64,000 bases of DNA from Salinicoccus halodurans. GTDB lineage: Bacteria > Bacillota > Bacilli > Staphylococcales > Salinicoccaceae. Each line of letters begins with the position of its first letter. Positions within the stretch are counted from its first letter, which is position 1. A program made the translations under genes and the position numbers. Under the pieces are notes generated by a model. That model saw nothing but the letters and a program-made list of their open reading frames with translations, did not search any database and had not been told where the DNA came from. Below, one piece after another: positions 36,888-45,968 of the stretch. The stretch covers positions 368,937 through 432,936 of the forward strand of contig NZ_FOTB01000001.1 of NCBI RefSeq assembly GCF_900114445.1. The letters run 5' to 3'.

Positions 36888-36993
36888 CGGCTGAATTACA
36901 GTCCATTACACACAGTACTGTCAATTGCTGACAGGTGCCGATCGGGTCGTCATCATAGCAGTACTGGAGGAAAAACCCAAGGAGGAAATATCA
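36888..36993 (+). ncRNA. rpsB leader with alternative hairpins (candidate S2 autoregulation)
   Basis: AGTACTG (36914-36920) pairs with CAGTACT (36959-36965) to close a long helix, but CTGTCA (36918-36923) can instead pair with TGACAG (36929-36934). The two helices share bases and cannot form together. The ribosome site GGAGG follows at 36981-36985. S2 is known to control its own operon in other bacteria; regulation here is inferred. Confidence 0.5.
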
Positions 36994-37761
36994 ATGGCAG
37001 TTATTACTATGAAACAATTGCTTGAAGCTGGTGTACACTTCGGTCACCAGACACGCCGCTGGAATCCAAAGATGAAGAGATACATCTTCACTGAGAGAAA
37101 CGGCATCTACATCATCGATCTACAGAAAACAGTTAAGAAAGTAGCGGAAGCCTACGACTTCGTGAAAAGCATTTCCGAAGAAGGCGGCAAGGTTCTGTTT
37201 GTGGGAACTAAGAAACAGGCTCAGGAAGCGATCAGAGAAGAAGCTGAAAGAGCGGGCCAACTTTTCGTAAACGAAAGATGGCTTGGTGGTATTCTTACCA
37301 ACTACAAAACAATCTCCAAACGTATTAAACGTATCTCTGAAATCGAAAAGATGGAAGAGGATGGAACTTTTGAAGTACTTCCTAAAAAAGAAGTTACTGA
37401 ACTCCGTAAAGAGTATGACCGTTTGAACAAATTCCTCGGCGGTATCCGTGAAATGAAAGAAATGCCTAAGGCACTCTTCATCGTGGACCCTAGGAAAGAG
37501 CGCAATGCAATCATGGAAGCTAAAAAACTTAACATTCCAATCGTTGCGATGGTTGATACTAACTGTGACCCAGATGAAATCGACTATGTTATCCCTGCAA
37601 ACGACGATGCAATCCGTGCTGTAAGACTTATGACAAGCAAAATGGCGGATGCTGTACTGGAAGGTCAGCAAGGCGTTTCTGATGAGGAAATCGCACAAGA
37701 ACAGAACATCGACATGGCAGAAGGCTCTGAAGAAGAGACTGCTGAAGCAGGCGAAAGATAA
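36994..37761 (+). CDS. rpsB: 30S ribosomal protein S2
   Basis: 255-residue small-subunit protein: [61 protein letters not shown] and [23 protein letters not shown] are all diagnostic. The acidic C-terminal tail (after 230) is low complexity. The start at 36994 gives MAVITMKQ and follows AAGGAGG; the longer upstream frame lies in the leader. Terminated before tsf. Confidence 0.98.
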   Translation: MAVITMKQLLEAGVHFGHQTRRWNPKMKRYIFTERNGIYIIDLQKTVKKVAEAYDFVKSISEEGGKVLFVGTKKQAQEAIREEAERAGQLFVNERWLGGILTNYKTISKRIKRISEIEKMEEDGTFEVLPKKEVTELRKEYDRLNKFLGGIREMKEMPKALFIVDPRKERNAIMEAKKLNIPIVAMVDTNCDPDEIDYVIPANDDAIRAVRLMTSKMADAVLEGQQGVSDEEIAQEQNIDMAEGSEEETAEAGER

Positions 37762-37776
37762 TAAGGATTGAAACAA

Positions 37777-37812
37777 CGGTGATAAGTATATTATTCTTAT
37801 CACCTTTTTTTA
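37777..37812 (+). terminator. Intrinsic terminator between rpsB and tsf
   Basis: GGTGATAAG and CTTATCACC stem with a TATATTATT loop and T7. It probably lowers tsf expression relative to rpsB. Confidence 0.92.
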
Positions 37813-37840
37813 CAGATGGATCAGTTGATTTACCCATCTG
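37813..37840 (+). promoter_or_regulatory. Hairpin in the tsf leader
   Basis: CAGATGG (37813-37819) pairs with CCATCTG (37834-37840) around ATCAGTTGATTTAC. It begins inside the T-tract end of the terminator and lies 32 bp before tsf. Function unknown; no convincing tsf promoter was seen. Confidence 0.4.
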
Positions 37841-37872
37841 CATATGAATACATTAGTTCAGGAGGATGAATT

Positions 37873-38751
37873 ATGGCTATTTCAGCAAAATTGGTTAAAG
37901 AACTACGTGAAAAAACAGGTGCGGGCATGATGGACTGCAAAAAAGCACTTCAGGAAACTGACGGTGACCTCGATAAAGCTGCAGACTACCTTCGCGAAAA
38001 AGGTATCGCAAAAGCTGCTAAAAAAGCGGACCGCATTGCTGCGGAAGGCCTTGTCGGCGTTAAATCAGAAGGGAATGCGGCAGCTATCGTTGAGATTAAC
38101 TCAGAAACTGACTTCGTTGCAAGAAACGAAAGTTTCCAGTCTCTGGTCAACGATATGGCGACTCATATCCTTAAGACTAAACCGGCTGACCTTGAAGCAT
38201 TGAATGCTTCTGAAATGAACGGCAAAAAAGTTGAAGATGTGATGACTGAAGCGGTTTCCAAGATTGGTGAAAAACTGACTCTCAGAAGGTTTGCTGTTGC
38301 TGAAAAAACAGACAACGATGCATTCGGTGAGTATCTGCACATGGGCGGCCGCATCGGTGTCCTGACAATCGTTGAAGGTTCTACAGATGAGCAGGCTGCC
38401 AAAGATGTAGCGATGCATGCAGCTGCGCTGAACCCTAAATATGTTTCAAAAGACGATGTCTCCCAGGAAGAGCTCGATCATGAGAAAGAAGTCCTGAAGC
38501 AACAGGCGCTCAACGAAGGCAAACCTGAGAACATCGTGGACAAAATGGTCGAAGGAAGAATGCGCAAATATCTCGAAGAGATCTGCATTGTTGACCAGCC
38601 GTTTGTAAAAGATTCAGATCAGACTGTTGAACAGTTCCTGAAATCCAAAGGTGGCACACTTAAAGACTTTATCCGTTTTGAAGTTGGAGAAGGTATCGAG
38701 AAGAGAGAAGAAAACTTCGCAGACGAAGTTCTCGGTCAAGTCAATAAGTAA
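37873..38751 (+). CDS. tsf: Elongation factor Ts
   Basis: Guanine nucleotide exchange factor for EF-Tu. 292 residues: N-terminal [25 protein letters not shown], the core [18 protein letters not shown] with the TDFVARN contact to EF-Tu, and a C-terminal domain rich in acidic residues. CAGGAGG precedes the ATG by 7 bp. Ends in a terminator. Confidence 0.98.
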   Translation: MAISAKLVKELREKTGAGMMDCKKALQETDGDLDKAADYLREKGIAKAAKKADRIAAEGLVGVKSEGNAAAIVEINSETDFVARNESFQSLVNDMATHILKTKPADLEALNASEMNGKKVEDVMTEAVSKIGEKLTLRRFAVAEKTDNDAFGEYLHMGGRIGVLTIVEGSTDEQAAKDVAMHAAALNPKYVSKDDVSQEELDHEKEVLKQQALNEGKPENIVDKMVEGRMRKYLEEICIVDQPFVKDSDQTVEQFLKSKGGTLKDFIRFEVGEGIEKREENFADEVLGQVNK

Positions 38752-38780
38752 TAAAAAAAGACACTTCGGTGTCTTTTTTT
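38752..38780 (+). terminator. Intrinsic terminator after tsf
   Basis: AAAAAAGACAC-TTCG-GTGTCTTTTTT, a perfect stem on a stable tetraloop. Confidence 0.95.
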
Positions 38781-38821
38781 CTAAATGAATATTCAACAAT
38801 AAAAGATAAGGATGAAGATAT

Positions 38822-39544
38822 ATGCCTGAAACTTCCAAATACAATCGTATCGTACTGAAATTAAGCGGAGAAGCATTAGCAGGAGATGAAGGCTTCGGCA
38901 TTAATCCAGTAGTCATTAAAAATATAGCCGAACAGGTTTCAGAAGCCAAGGATCTTGGTGTTGAAATTGCAGTCATCGTCGGCGGCGGCAATATATGGCG
39001 CGGCAAGGTCGGCAGTGATCTCGGAATGGACCGCGGAACTGCAGATTATATGGGCATGCTTGCCACCGTGATGAATTCTCTTGCACTTCAGGACAGTCTT
39101 GAGCAGATCGGCTGCGAAACACGGGTGCTTACTTCAATCGAAATGAAGCAGGTGGCGGAGCCTTACATCAGAAGACGTGCAATCAGACACCTCGAAAAAG
39201 GACGCATTGTCATATTTGCAGCGGGTATCGGCAACCCTTACTTCTCCACTGATACTACGGCGGCACTCCGTGCTGCAGAAGTTGAGGCGGATGTGATCCT
39301 TATGGGTAAAAATAATGTGGACGGTGTTTATTCTGCGGATCCAAAACATGACAGCAGTGCATTCAAGTACGATACTCTGACTTATATGGAAATGCTCCAG
39401 GACAATCTCCAGGTGATGGATGCAACAGCTTCATCCTTTTGTATGGACAATGATATACCGCTTGTGGTATTTTCGATTACAGAAGATGGTAATATCAAAC
39501 GTGCTGTATCAGGAGAAACTATCGGTACGTTTATCAAAAAGTAA
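38822..39544 (+). CDS. pyrH: Uridylate kinase
   Basis: Phosphorylates UMP to UDP. 240 residues of the amino acid kinase fold: [48 protein letters not shown], and [21 protein letters not shown] precedes the ATG. It is followed 15 bp later by frr, the universally conserved pyrH-frr pair. A promoter in 38781-38821 was not identified with confidence. Confidence 0.97.
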   Translation: MPETSKYNRIVLKLSGEALAGDEGFGINPVVIKNIAEQVSEAKDLGVEIAVIVGGGNIWRGKVGSDLGMDRGTADYMGMLATVMNSLALQDSLEQIGCETRVLTSIEMKQVAEPYIRRRAIRHLEKGRIVIFAAGIGNPYFSTDTTAALRAAEVEADVILMGKNNVDGVYSADPKHDSSAFKYDTLTYMEMLQDNLQVMDATASSFCMDNDIPLVVFSITEDGNIKRAVSGETIGTFIKK

Positions 39545-39559
39545 TGGGAGAGAAAGACA

Positions 39560-40117
39560 ATGAGTGAAGCAGTATTGAAAGATGCAAAAGGGAAGATGCA
39601 GAAATCCCTTGAAAGCCTGCAGCGTGATTTGGCAGGAATCCGTACAGGACATGCGAATGCGAACATGCTTGACCGTGTAACAGTGGATTACTATGGTGCA
39701 CCGACACCAATAAACCAACTGGCGGGTATAGCAGTGCCGGAAGCGCGCATGCTCACTGTGACGCCTTATGACAAAGGTTCTGTCGATGATGTGCTTAAAG
39801 CGATCCAGCAGGCTGACCTTGGTGTAAATCCGACAAGCGACGGCACGATGATCCGTATCACTGTACCTCAGCTGACAGAAGAACGCCGTAAGGAATTCGT
39901 CAAAGATGCACGCAAAGAAGGCGAAAATGCTAAAGTGGCAATCCGTAATATCCGCCGCGAAGCCAACGATGAATTCAAAAGCATGGAAAAGAATGGCGAT
40001 ATCAGTGAAGATGAACTGAGAGGCTATAATGATGATGTCCAGAAGCTTACCGATGAGTTTATTACAAAGATCGACTCTGCGTGTGATGATAAAGAGAAGG
40101 ATATCTTGGAAGTTTAA
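39560..40117 (+). CDS. frr: Ribosome recycling factor
   Basis: Splits post-termination ribosomes together with EF-G. 185 residues, a tRNA-mimicking two-domain protein: [40 protein letters not shown], and [31 protein letters not shown] lies before the ATG. Closed by a terminator. Confidence 0.98.
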   Translation: MSEAVLKDAKGKMQKSLESLQRDLAGIRTGHANANMLDRVTVDYYGAPTPINQLAGIAVPEARMLTVTPYDKGSVDDVLKAIQQADLGVNPTSDGTMIRITVPQLTEERRKEFVKDARKEGENAKVAIRNIRREANDEFKSMEKNGDISEDELRGYNDDVQKLTDEFITKIDSACDDKEKDILEV

Positions 40118-40127
40118 TCTATTCTTT

Positions 40128-40157
40128 ACAGGCGGGATTTCCTGCCTGTTTTTTTAT
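40128..40157 (+). terminator. Intrinsic terminator after frr
   Basis: ACAGGCGGG and CCTGCCTGT stem (one mismatch) around ATTT, then T8. Confidence 0.9.
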
Positions 40158-40186
40158 GCACCTTTCTTTGTGGTAGAATAAAGTGA

Positions 40187-40215
40187 TTGAGGACAATTTG
40201 CTATCAATGTATACT
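40187..40215 (+). promoter_or_regulatory. Sigma-A promoter of uppS and downstream genes
   Basis: TTGAGG (40187-40192), 17 bp, TATACT (40210-40215). A second candidate is an extended -10, TGGTAGAAT, at 40171-40179. Confidence 0.65.
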
Positions 40216-40244
40216 ATTAAATATAATGCTTTTGGAGGATTAAC

Positions 40245-40997
40245 ATGTTTGGTTGGAAGAAGCAGAAGCAATCAGCTGAGATAAAGGCGCTGCCGGAACA
40301 TATCGCAATCATAATGGACGGTAACGGCAGATATGCCAAACAAAGAAACAGGCCGAGGGTCAATGGCCATTACGAAGGCATGCAGAATGTCAAACGCATA
40401 ACCAGGCATGCATCAGATATTGGTATAAAGTATTTGACGCTTTATGCTTTTTCCACAGAGAATTGGAGCCGTCCGAAAAGTGAAGTCAGCTATCTGATGA
40501 AACTTCCCGGTGACTTCCTTGGTGCGTTTCTTCCTGAACTTATCGAGAAAAATGTTAAAGTGATAACGATAGGGAATAATGAGGCACTTCCTGAACACAC
40601 GGTGAATGCTGTTTCGGAAGCGGTGGAAAAGACCCGGGACAATACTGGAATGAGACTTGTATTTGCACTGAATTATGGCGGCCGTGATGAACTGATCAGA
40701 AGCATAAAAGCAATTGCAGAGGAAGTTTCGCAAGGTACCCTGGATAAAGAGGAAATCAACCAGGATACTGTAGATGCACACCTGTATACCAAAGGAATTC
40801 CGGAGCCGGAAATGATGATCCGCACGAGCGGCGAATACCGTCTGAGCAATTTCCTGCTTTGGCAGTCATCCTACAGTGAACTGTTTTTCACAAATACATT
40901 CTGGCCGGAATTTACAACAGAAGAACTGGACGGGATGATCTCACAGTATCAGAGACGGTCAAGAAGGTTCGGAGGTCTGGACGAAGAGGAGGTATAA
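40245..40997 (+). CDS. uppS: Undecaprenyl diphosphate synthase (isoprenyl transferase)
   Basis: cis-Prenyltransferase that makes the C55 carrier for peptidoglycan and teichoic acids. 250 residues: HIAIIMDGNGRYAKQR with the catalytic Asp, GMQNVKR, YAFSTENWSRP, and the C-terminal RTSGEYRLSNFLLWQSSYSELFF. TTGGAGG precedes the ATG. One base separates its stop from cdsA. The carrier it makes also serves the CsbB-like transferase at 25059-26006. Confidence 0.97.
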   Translation: MFGWKKQKQSAEIKALPEHIAIIMDGNGRYAKQRNRPRVNGHYEGMQNVKRITRHASDIGIKYLTLYAFSTENWSRPKSEVSYLMKLPGDFLGAFLPELIEKNVKVITIGNNEALPEHTVNAVSEAVEKTRDNTGMRLVFALNYGGRDELIRSIKAIAEEVSQGTLDKEEINQDTVDAHLYTKGIPEPEMMIRTSGEYRLSNFLLWQSSYSELFFTNTFWPEFTTEELDGMISQYQRRSRRFGGLDEEEV

Positions 40998-40998
40998 C

Positions 40999-41787
40999 AT
41001 GAAGACAAGAACAATCACAGCCATCATCGCCCTGCTGCTGTTCATACCACTTGTGGTAATCGGCTCGTGGCCTATGCTTATTTTAGTCTATCTTCTTGCT
41101 TATACTGCACTTTACGAAATATTGAAGATGAACCGCATTCATATATTATCGATTCCGGGCATGCTGTCCATGGTGGCCTTGTTCATTGTCATGGTGCCGC
41201 GTGAGAATTATGCACCGAATATTTCCGCTTTCCAGGGGGATATGATCATAGTCATGGCCCTGGTCATGCTCAGTTTCACCGTCGTGAGTAAGAACAGGTT
41301 CTCATTCGTGGACATGGGCTTTTGTGTACTTGCAGTGGCCTATGTCGGTATTGGATTCATGTACTTTTATGAGACGCGTGAAGCAGGATTAATCTACATA
41401 CTTTATGGACTTCTCATAGTCTGGGTGACAGACACGGGCGCCTACCTGTTCGGACGGGCCATAGGGAGACGGAAACTGTGGCCGCAGATCAGTCCCAACA
41501 AGACTGTCGAAGGATTTTTGGGCGGAATACTGTGCAGCCTCCTTCTTGCTGTCCTGTTTTGGACAACCGGCTGGATACAGGGAGGATCTGTCTTCCTCTT
41601 TGTGATCCTGACAATGATTCTGAGCATGTTCGGACAGCTGGGTGACTTAGTCGAGTCTGCATTGAAGCGTCATTTTGACGTCAAGGACTCGGGCAGGCTT
41701 CTGCCGGGTCACGGTGGTGTACTTGACCGTTTCGACAGTTTCATTTTCGTGCTGCCTCTGATGAATATTCTACCGCTCATAAATTAG
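40999..41787 (+). CDS. cdsA: Phosphatidate cytidylyltransferase
   Basis: Makes CDP-diacylglycerol from phosphatidic acid and CTP in the membrane. 262 residues with seven or eight membrane segments and the family signature VESALKRHFDVKDSGRLLPGHGGVLDRFDS near the C-terminus. GAGGAGG ribosome site overlaps the end of uppS. Links to PlsX and FakA, which supply the upstream acyl donors. Confidence 0.96.
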   Translation: MKTRTITAIIALLLFIPLVVIGSWPMLILVYLLAYTALYEILKMNRIHILSIPGMLSMVALFIVMVPRENYAPNISAFQGDMIIVMALVMLSFTVVSKNRFSFVDMGFCVLAVAYVGIGFMYFYETREAGLIYILYGLLIVWVTDTGAYLFGRAIGRRKLWPQISPNKTVEGFLGGILCSLLLAVLFWTTGWIQGGSVFLFVILTMILSMFGQLGDLVESALKRHFDVKDSGRLLPGHGGVLDRFDSFIFVLPLMNILPLIN

Positions 41788-41798
41788 GAGAATGATAA

Positions 41799-42923
41799 AT
41801 GAAGAAAATATCCATACTCGGTGCCACGGGTTCCGTCGGCTCCCAGGCACTTGAAGTAATCAGTAACAATCCGGAGTCATTTTCGCTCTGCAGCATTTCT
41901 GCAGGCAGAAACATAGAAAAACTGGAAGAGATCATAACAACGTTCAAGCCCGCCCTTGTCAGCGTAGTGGATGATGATGACAGAAAATCATTGGCATCCA
42001 AGTATGCTGACATTGAATTTTTATCCGGTAAAGAAGGACTTTTATCAGTAGCGCGTGATGAGTCCGATATGCTGCTGACTGCAATAATGGGAAGCATCGG
42101 GCTCGAGCCTACACTGGCCGCGATAGAATCAGGAAAAGACATTGCGCTTGCCAATAAGGAAACACTCGTCGCTGCCGGAGAAATAGTAATGGAGAGGGCA
42201 AAGGAAAAAGGTGTATCAATCGTTCCGGTGGATTCCGAGCATTCAGCGGTCTTCCAGTGTCTGCGCGGTGAAAAGCTGAGCGAGATGAAGCGCATCATCC
42301 TGACAGCAAGCGGCGGTTCTTTCAGGGATTTATCCAGAGAAGAACTGGCAGATGTGACACTTGAAATGGCACTCGATCATCCGAACTGGTCGATGGGCAG
42401 GAAAATTACGATTGATTCCGCCACCATGATGAATAAAGGTCTCGAGGTCATTGAGGCAAAATGGCTCTTTGATGCTGATGTGGATCAGATTTCGACAATA
42501 CTCCACCGTGAAAGCACAGTCCATTCCATGGTGGAATTCACAGATAATAGCATCATGGCCCAGATGGGGACAGCAGATATGAAGACTGCCATCCAATTTG
42601 CATTCAGTCATCCGGACCGGCTGCCGATGAATAATCCGATGGATCTGGATAAATTGTCCCAGCTTAACTTCAAACCGATGGATCTGGAACGGTTCAAAAT
42701 GCTGCAGTATGCATATGATGCGCTGAGAACCGGCGGTACGATGCCTGCGGTGATGAACGCCGCCAATGAATATGCAGTGGCAAAATTTTTAGACGGGGAA
42801 ATTTCTTTTACAGATATAGAAAAGGTAGTAGAATTACGGATGGATGATCATAATCCGGTTAAAAATCCGGATCTCGAAACCATTCTGTATTACGACCGGC
42901 TGTATAAGTCTGACATGAGGTGA
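41799..42923 (+). CDS. dxr: 1-deoxy-D-xylulose 5-phosphate reductoisomerase
   Basis: Second enzyme of the MEP pathway to isopentenyl diphosphate. 374 residues: NADPH loop ILGATGSVGSQALEVI, ALANKETLVAAG, VPVDSEHSAVFQCL, LTASGGSF and the metal-site region around MGRKITIDSATMMNKGLEVIEA. TTAGGAG precedes the ATG. Its substrate line feeds UppS two genes upstream. Staphylococci use the mevalonate route but Macrococcus and relatives vary; presence of dxr here shows the MEP route. Confidence 0.95.
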   Translation: MKKISILGATGSVGSQALEVISNNPESFSLCSISAGRNIEKLEEIITTFKPALVSVVDDDDRKSLASKYADIEFLSGKEGLLSVARDESDMLLTAIMGSIGLEPTLAAIESGKDIALANKETLVAAGEIVMERAKEKGVSIVPVDSEHSAVFQCLRGEKLSEMKRIILTASGGSFRDLSREELADVTLEMALDHPNWSMGRKITIDSATMMNKGLEVIEAKWLFDADVDQISTILHRESTVHSMVEFTDNSIMAQMGTADMKTAIQFAFSHPDRLPMNNPMDLDKLSQLNFKPMDLERFKMLQYAYDALRTGGTMPAVMNAANEYAVAKFLDGEISFTDIEKVVELRMDDHNPVKNPDLETILYYDRLYKSDMR

Positions 42924-42927
42924 TTAA

Positions 42928-44211
42928 ATGACCGGCATTTTAGCATTTATAGTAGTTTTCGGTGTGCTGGTGACTGTGCACGAATTGGGGCACTTGATTG
43001 TGGCGAAACGTTCGGGCATCATGTGTCCTGAATTTGCTATCGGCATGGGACCGAAACTTTTTTCATATAAATTCAATGATACACAATATACTTTGAGGCT
43101 GCTGCCGATCGGCGGGTATGTCCGCATGGCTGCAGACGACATGGAAGTGAACCCTCTGAATTCAGGCATGCGCATACAGCTCAAGGTGAATGACAGGGAA
43201 GAGATTACACATATCATCCTTGACGACAAGCACAACTTCACACAGATTGAAGAAGTGGAAGTGGTCGAATCTGACATCAAGGACAAAATGACAGTAAAAG
43301 CTTTACGGCTTCATGACAATGAGGAAGTGGAGTATAAACTTGCACACGAAGCCTACTTTGTACAGAACTCGGAGCTTGAACGCATAGCCCCACGGTCTGC
43401 AAGGTTCGAATCGAAATCGGTGCTTGCAAGGTTCCTGACACTGTTTGCAGGACCTGCGATGAACTTCGTGCTGGCTTTTGCCCTGTTCACACTGCTTTTC
43501 TATATAAACGGTAAACCTACTGAGGACCCGGTTGTCGGCACAGTAGCTGAAGAGACTCCGGCCGAAGAAGCGGGACTCGCTGAAGGGGACAGGCTACTGT
43601 CAATCAACGGTACAGAAGTGGACAGCTGGGATCACATGTCTGCCATCATTCAGAATGAAGGGGAATCCGAACTGGATATCCTTGTTGAAAATGATGGCGA
43701 AGAGCGGACACTTGAGATGACGCCAATGGTCAACACGACGGAACTTCCGGATGGGGAGACCGTGGACCAGCTCATCATAGGAATTGGAGCTGAAATGGAA
43801 CGCGGCACTGTTTCACCGTTATGGTGGGGTGTACAGCAGACCTATGAAATGGGCACGATGATCTTCCATCTTGTGGTGGACATGTTCATCAGCATATTCG
43901 AGGGAACATTCTCATTCGACATGCTGAACGGTCCGGTGGGTATATACAAGGTCACTGAAGAAGTGGCGGCCCAGGGCATCCTGACACTAATCAATTTTAC
44001 AGCAATACTCAGTGTAAACCTCGGCATAATGAACCTGCTCCCGATACCGGCACTTGACGGCGGACGCATCCTTTTCGTCCTGTATGAAGGGATTTTCAGA
44101 AAGCCGCTCAATAAGAGGGTGGAAATCAACATTCAGCTTGTTGGTGTCCTGTTCGTATTGATGGTGATGATATTAGTAACATGGAATGACATTAAAACAT
44201 TTTTCCTTTAG
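42928..44211 (+). CDS. rseP: Site-2 metalloprotease RseP
   Basis: Intramembrane zinc protease of regulated proteolysis. 427 residues: VHELGH with H18, E19 and H22 in the first membrane helix, one PDZ domain (about 195-275, VAEETPAEEAGLAEGDRLLSING), and the second metal motif NLLPIPALDGGRI near the C-terminus. Only 4 bp after dxr, with GAGGTG ribosome site inside dxr. The usual cdsA-dxr-rseP-proS-polC order is kept. Confidence 0.96.
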   Translation: MTGILAFIVVFGVLVTVHELGHLIVAKRSGIMCPEFAIGMGPKLFSYKFNDTQYTLRLLPIGGYVRMAADDMEVNPLNSGMRIQLKVNDREEITHIILDDKHNFTQIEEVEVVESDIKDKMTVKALRLHDNEEVEYKLAHEAYFVQNSELERIAPRSARFESKSVLARFLTLFAGPAMNFVLAFALFTLLFYINGKPTEDPVVGTVAEETPAEEAGLAEGDRLLSINGTEVDSWDHMSAIIQNEGESELDILVENDGEERTLEMTPMVNTTELPDGETVDQLIIGIGAEMERGTVSPLWWGVQQTYEMGTMIFHLVVDMFISIFEGTFSFDMLNGPVGIYKVTEEVAAQGILTLINFTAILSVNLGIMNLLPIPALDGGRILFVLYEGIFRKPLNKRVEINIQLVGVLFVLMVMILVTWNDIKTFFL

Positions 44212-44223
44212 GAGTGAAGTCCA

Positions 44224-45912
44224 ATGAAACAATCCAGAATGTTTATACCTACGATGAGGGAAACACCACAGGACGCAGAGAGCCTGAGTCATCGTTATAT
44301 GCTGAAAGCCGGCATGATCAAGCAGATGGCAAGCGGGATCTACACTTATCTTCCGATCACAAAACTCGTGCTCAACAATATCGAGCAGATTGTGCGTGAA
44401 GAGATGAATAACATAGGCGGTGTGGAAATCCAGATGCCGGTGCTGCATCCAAGGGAGCTTTGGGAAGAGTCCGGGAGATGGCAGGCATACGGATCTGAAC
44501 TGATGCGTATGAAAGACCGCCACGACAGGGATTTCGCGCTCGGACCGACACATGAGGAAATCATTACGGCACTGCTTCGGGACGAGCTGAAAAGCTATAA
44601 GAAGCTGCCGCTCACTTTATTCCAGATTCAGACTAAATTCCGTGATGAACTAAGACCGAGATTTGGGCTTCTCCGCGGCAGGGAATTCATCATGAAGGAC
44701 GCTTATTCATTCCACAGTAACGAAGCGTCACTCAATGAAACATACAGGGATATGTACAATGCGTATTCCAATATCTTTTCACGGGTTGGTCTGAACTACC
44801 GTGCGGTAGAGGCTGATTCCGGTGCAATCGGCGGCAGTCATACGCACGAATTCATGGCGCTGTCTGAAATCGGCGAAGATATCATCGCGTATACGGATGA
44901 AAGCGGCTATGCTGCGAACGTCGAAAAAGCGGCATGCCCGGTGCCTGAAATGATGGCAGACGCAGAACAGAGAGCTCTTGAAAAAGTGGCGACGCCGGGG
45001 GTGGATTCATGTCTTGCTCTGGCCGATCATCTGAACATCGAGCTTATTGATACGACGAAAACGATGGTGCTCAAAGTGGACGGGGAATTTGTCATGATCC
45101 TGATCCGCGGAGATCATGAACTGAATGAGATCAAAGTCAGGGATTACTTCAGGGCGGGTGAAATTGAATTCGCTTCTGATGAAGAAATCAGGGGTGTCAT
45201 GAAAGCTTCACCGGGCAGCCTTGGTCCTGTGGAAGCCTCGGTTCCTGTATATATCGATCATCAGGTGAATGTGATGAGCAATTATCCAACAGGTGCCAAT
45301 ATCGATGGCTACCACTTTATCAACGTCAATCACGGCAGGGATTTTGAAACTGCCGGGACCGGTGATTTCCGCTTCATAACCGAAGGAGAAAGAGCAGAAG
45401 ATGACAGCGGTGCAGTGAAATTCATGAAAGGGATTGAAGTGGGACAGGTATTCCAGCTTGGAACCAAGTATTCGGAAGCCATGAACCTCAATGTCCTGGA
45501 TGAAAACGGCCGCAGTGTTCCTGTGCTGATGGGCTGCTACGGTGTAGGCGTCTCCCGTACGCTGTCTGCGATCATTGAAAGTCATCATGACGATCGGGGA
45601 ATCATCTGGCCGAAATCTGTAACGCCTTTTGATATCCATATCATTACGGCAAATCCAAAAGACGAGGAAGCCCGAAATGCGGCTGAATCGCTTTATGAAA
45701 CGCTCGGCAGAGAGTACAAAGTGCTCTATGACGACAGAAAAGAACGCGCTGGCGTCAAATTTGCCGATTCCGACCTGATCGGCCTGCCTTACAGAGTGGT
45801 TGTGGGCCGCGGCATCAAGGAAGGCAAAGTGGAAATAAAGGCCCGTGACAGTGAAGAGACAGCCGAAGTGGATATCAGTCAGGTCACTGAATATTTAAAA
45901 GCAAACTATTAA
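44224..45912 (+). CDS. proS: Prolyl-tRNA synthetase (bacterial type)
   Basis: Charges tRNA-Pro. 562 residues, class II synthetase: motif 1 region LPITKLVLNNIEQIVREEM, motif 2 FRDELRPRFGLLRGREFIMKDAYSFH, an editing (INS) domain in the middle (about 225-400), motif 3 GCYGVGVSRTLSAIIE, and a C-terminal anticodon-binding domain. AGGAGTG precedes the ATG. No T-box leader is present. Ends with a terminator. Confidence 0.98.
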   Translation: MKQSRMFIPTMRETPQDAESLSHRYMLKAGMIKQMASGIYTYLPITKLVLNNIEQIVREEMNNIGGVEIQMPVLHPRELWEESGRWQAYGSELMRMKDRHDRDFALGPTHEEIITALLRDELKSYKKLPLTLFQIQTKFRDELRPRFGLLRGREFIMKDAYSFHSNEASLNETYRDMYNAYSNIFSRVGLNYRAVEADSGAIGGSHTHEFMALSEIGEDIIAYTDESGYAANVEKAACPVPEMMADAEQRALEKVATPGVDSCLALADHLNIELIDTTKTMVLKVDGEFVMILIRGDHELNEIKVRDYFRAGEIEFASDEEIRGVMKASPGSLGPVEASVPVYIDHQVNVMSNYPTGANIDGYHFINVNHGRDFETAGTGDFRFITEGERAEDDSGAVKFMKGIEVGQVFQLGTKYSEAMNLNVLDENGRSVPVLMGCYGVGVSRTLSAIIESHHDDRGIIWPKSVTPFDIHIITANPKDEEARNAAESLYETLGREYKVLYDDRKERAGVKFADSDLIGLPYRVVVGRGIKEGKVEIKARDSEETAEVDISQVTEYLKANY

Positions 45913-45923
45913 TCGAAATTTTC

Positions 45924-45954
45924 AGCGCGTAAATCAATGATTTACGCGCTTTTA
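45924..45954 (+). terminator. Intrinsic terminator between proS and polC
   Basis: AGCGCGTAAATCA and TGATTTACGCGCT pair almost perfectly, followed by TTTTA. The short T run may allow some read-through into polC, which has no visible promoter. Confidence 0.85.
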
Positions 45955-45968
45955 CAGGAGTGTTGTCA

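Noticed and set aside
44212-44223. T-box leader for proS
   Set aside because: Only 12 bp separate rseP from proS, so there is no space for a T-box.
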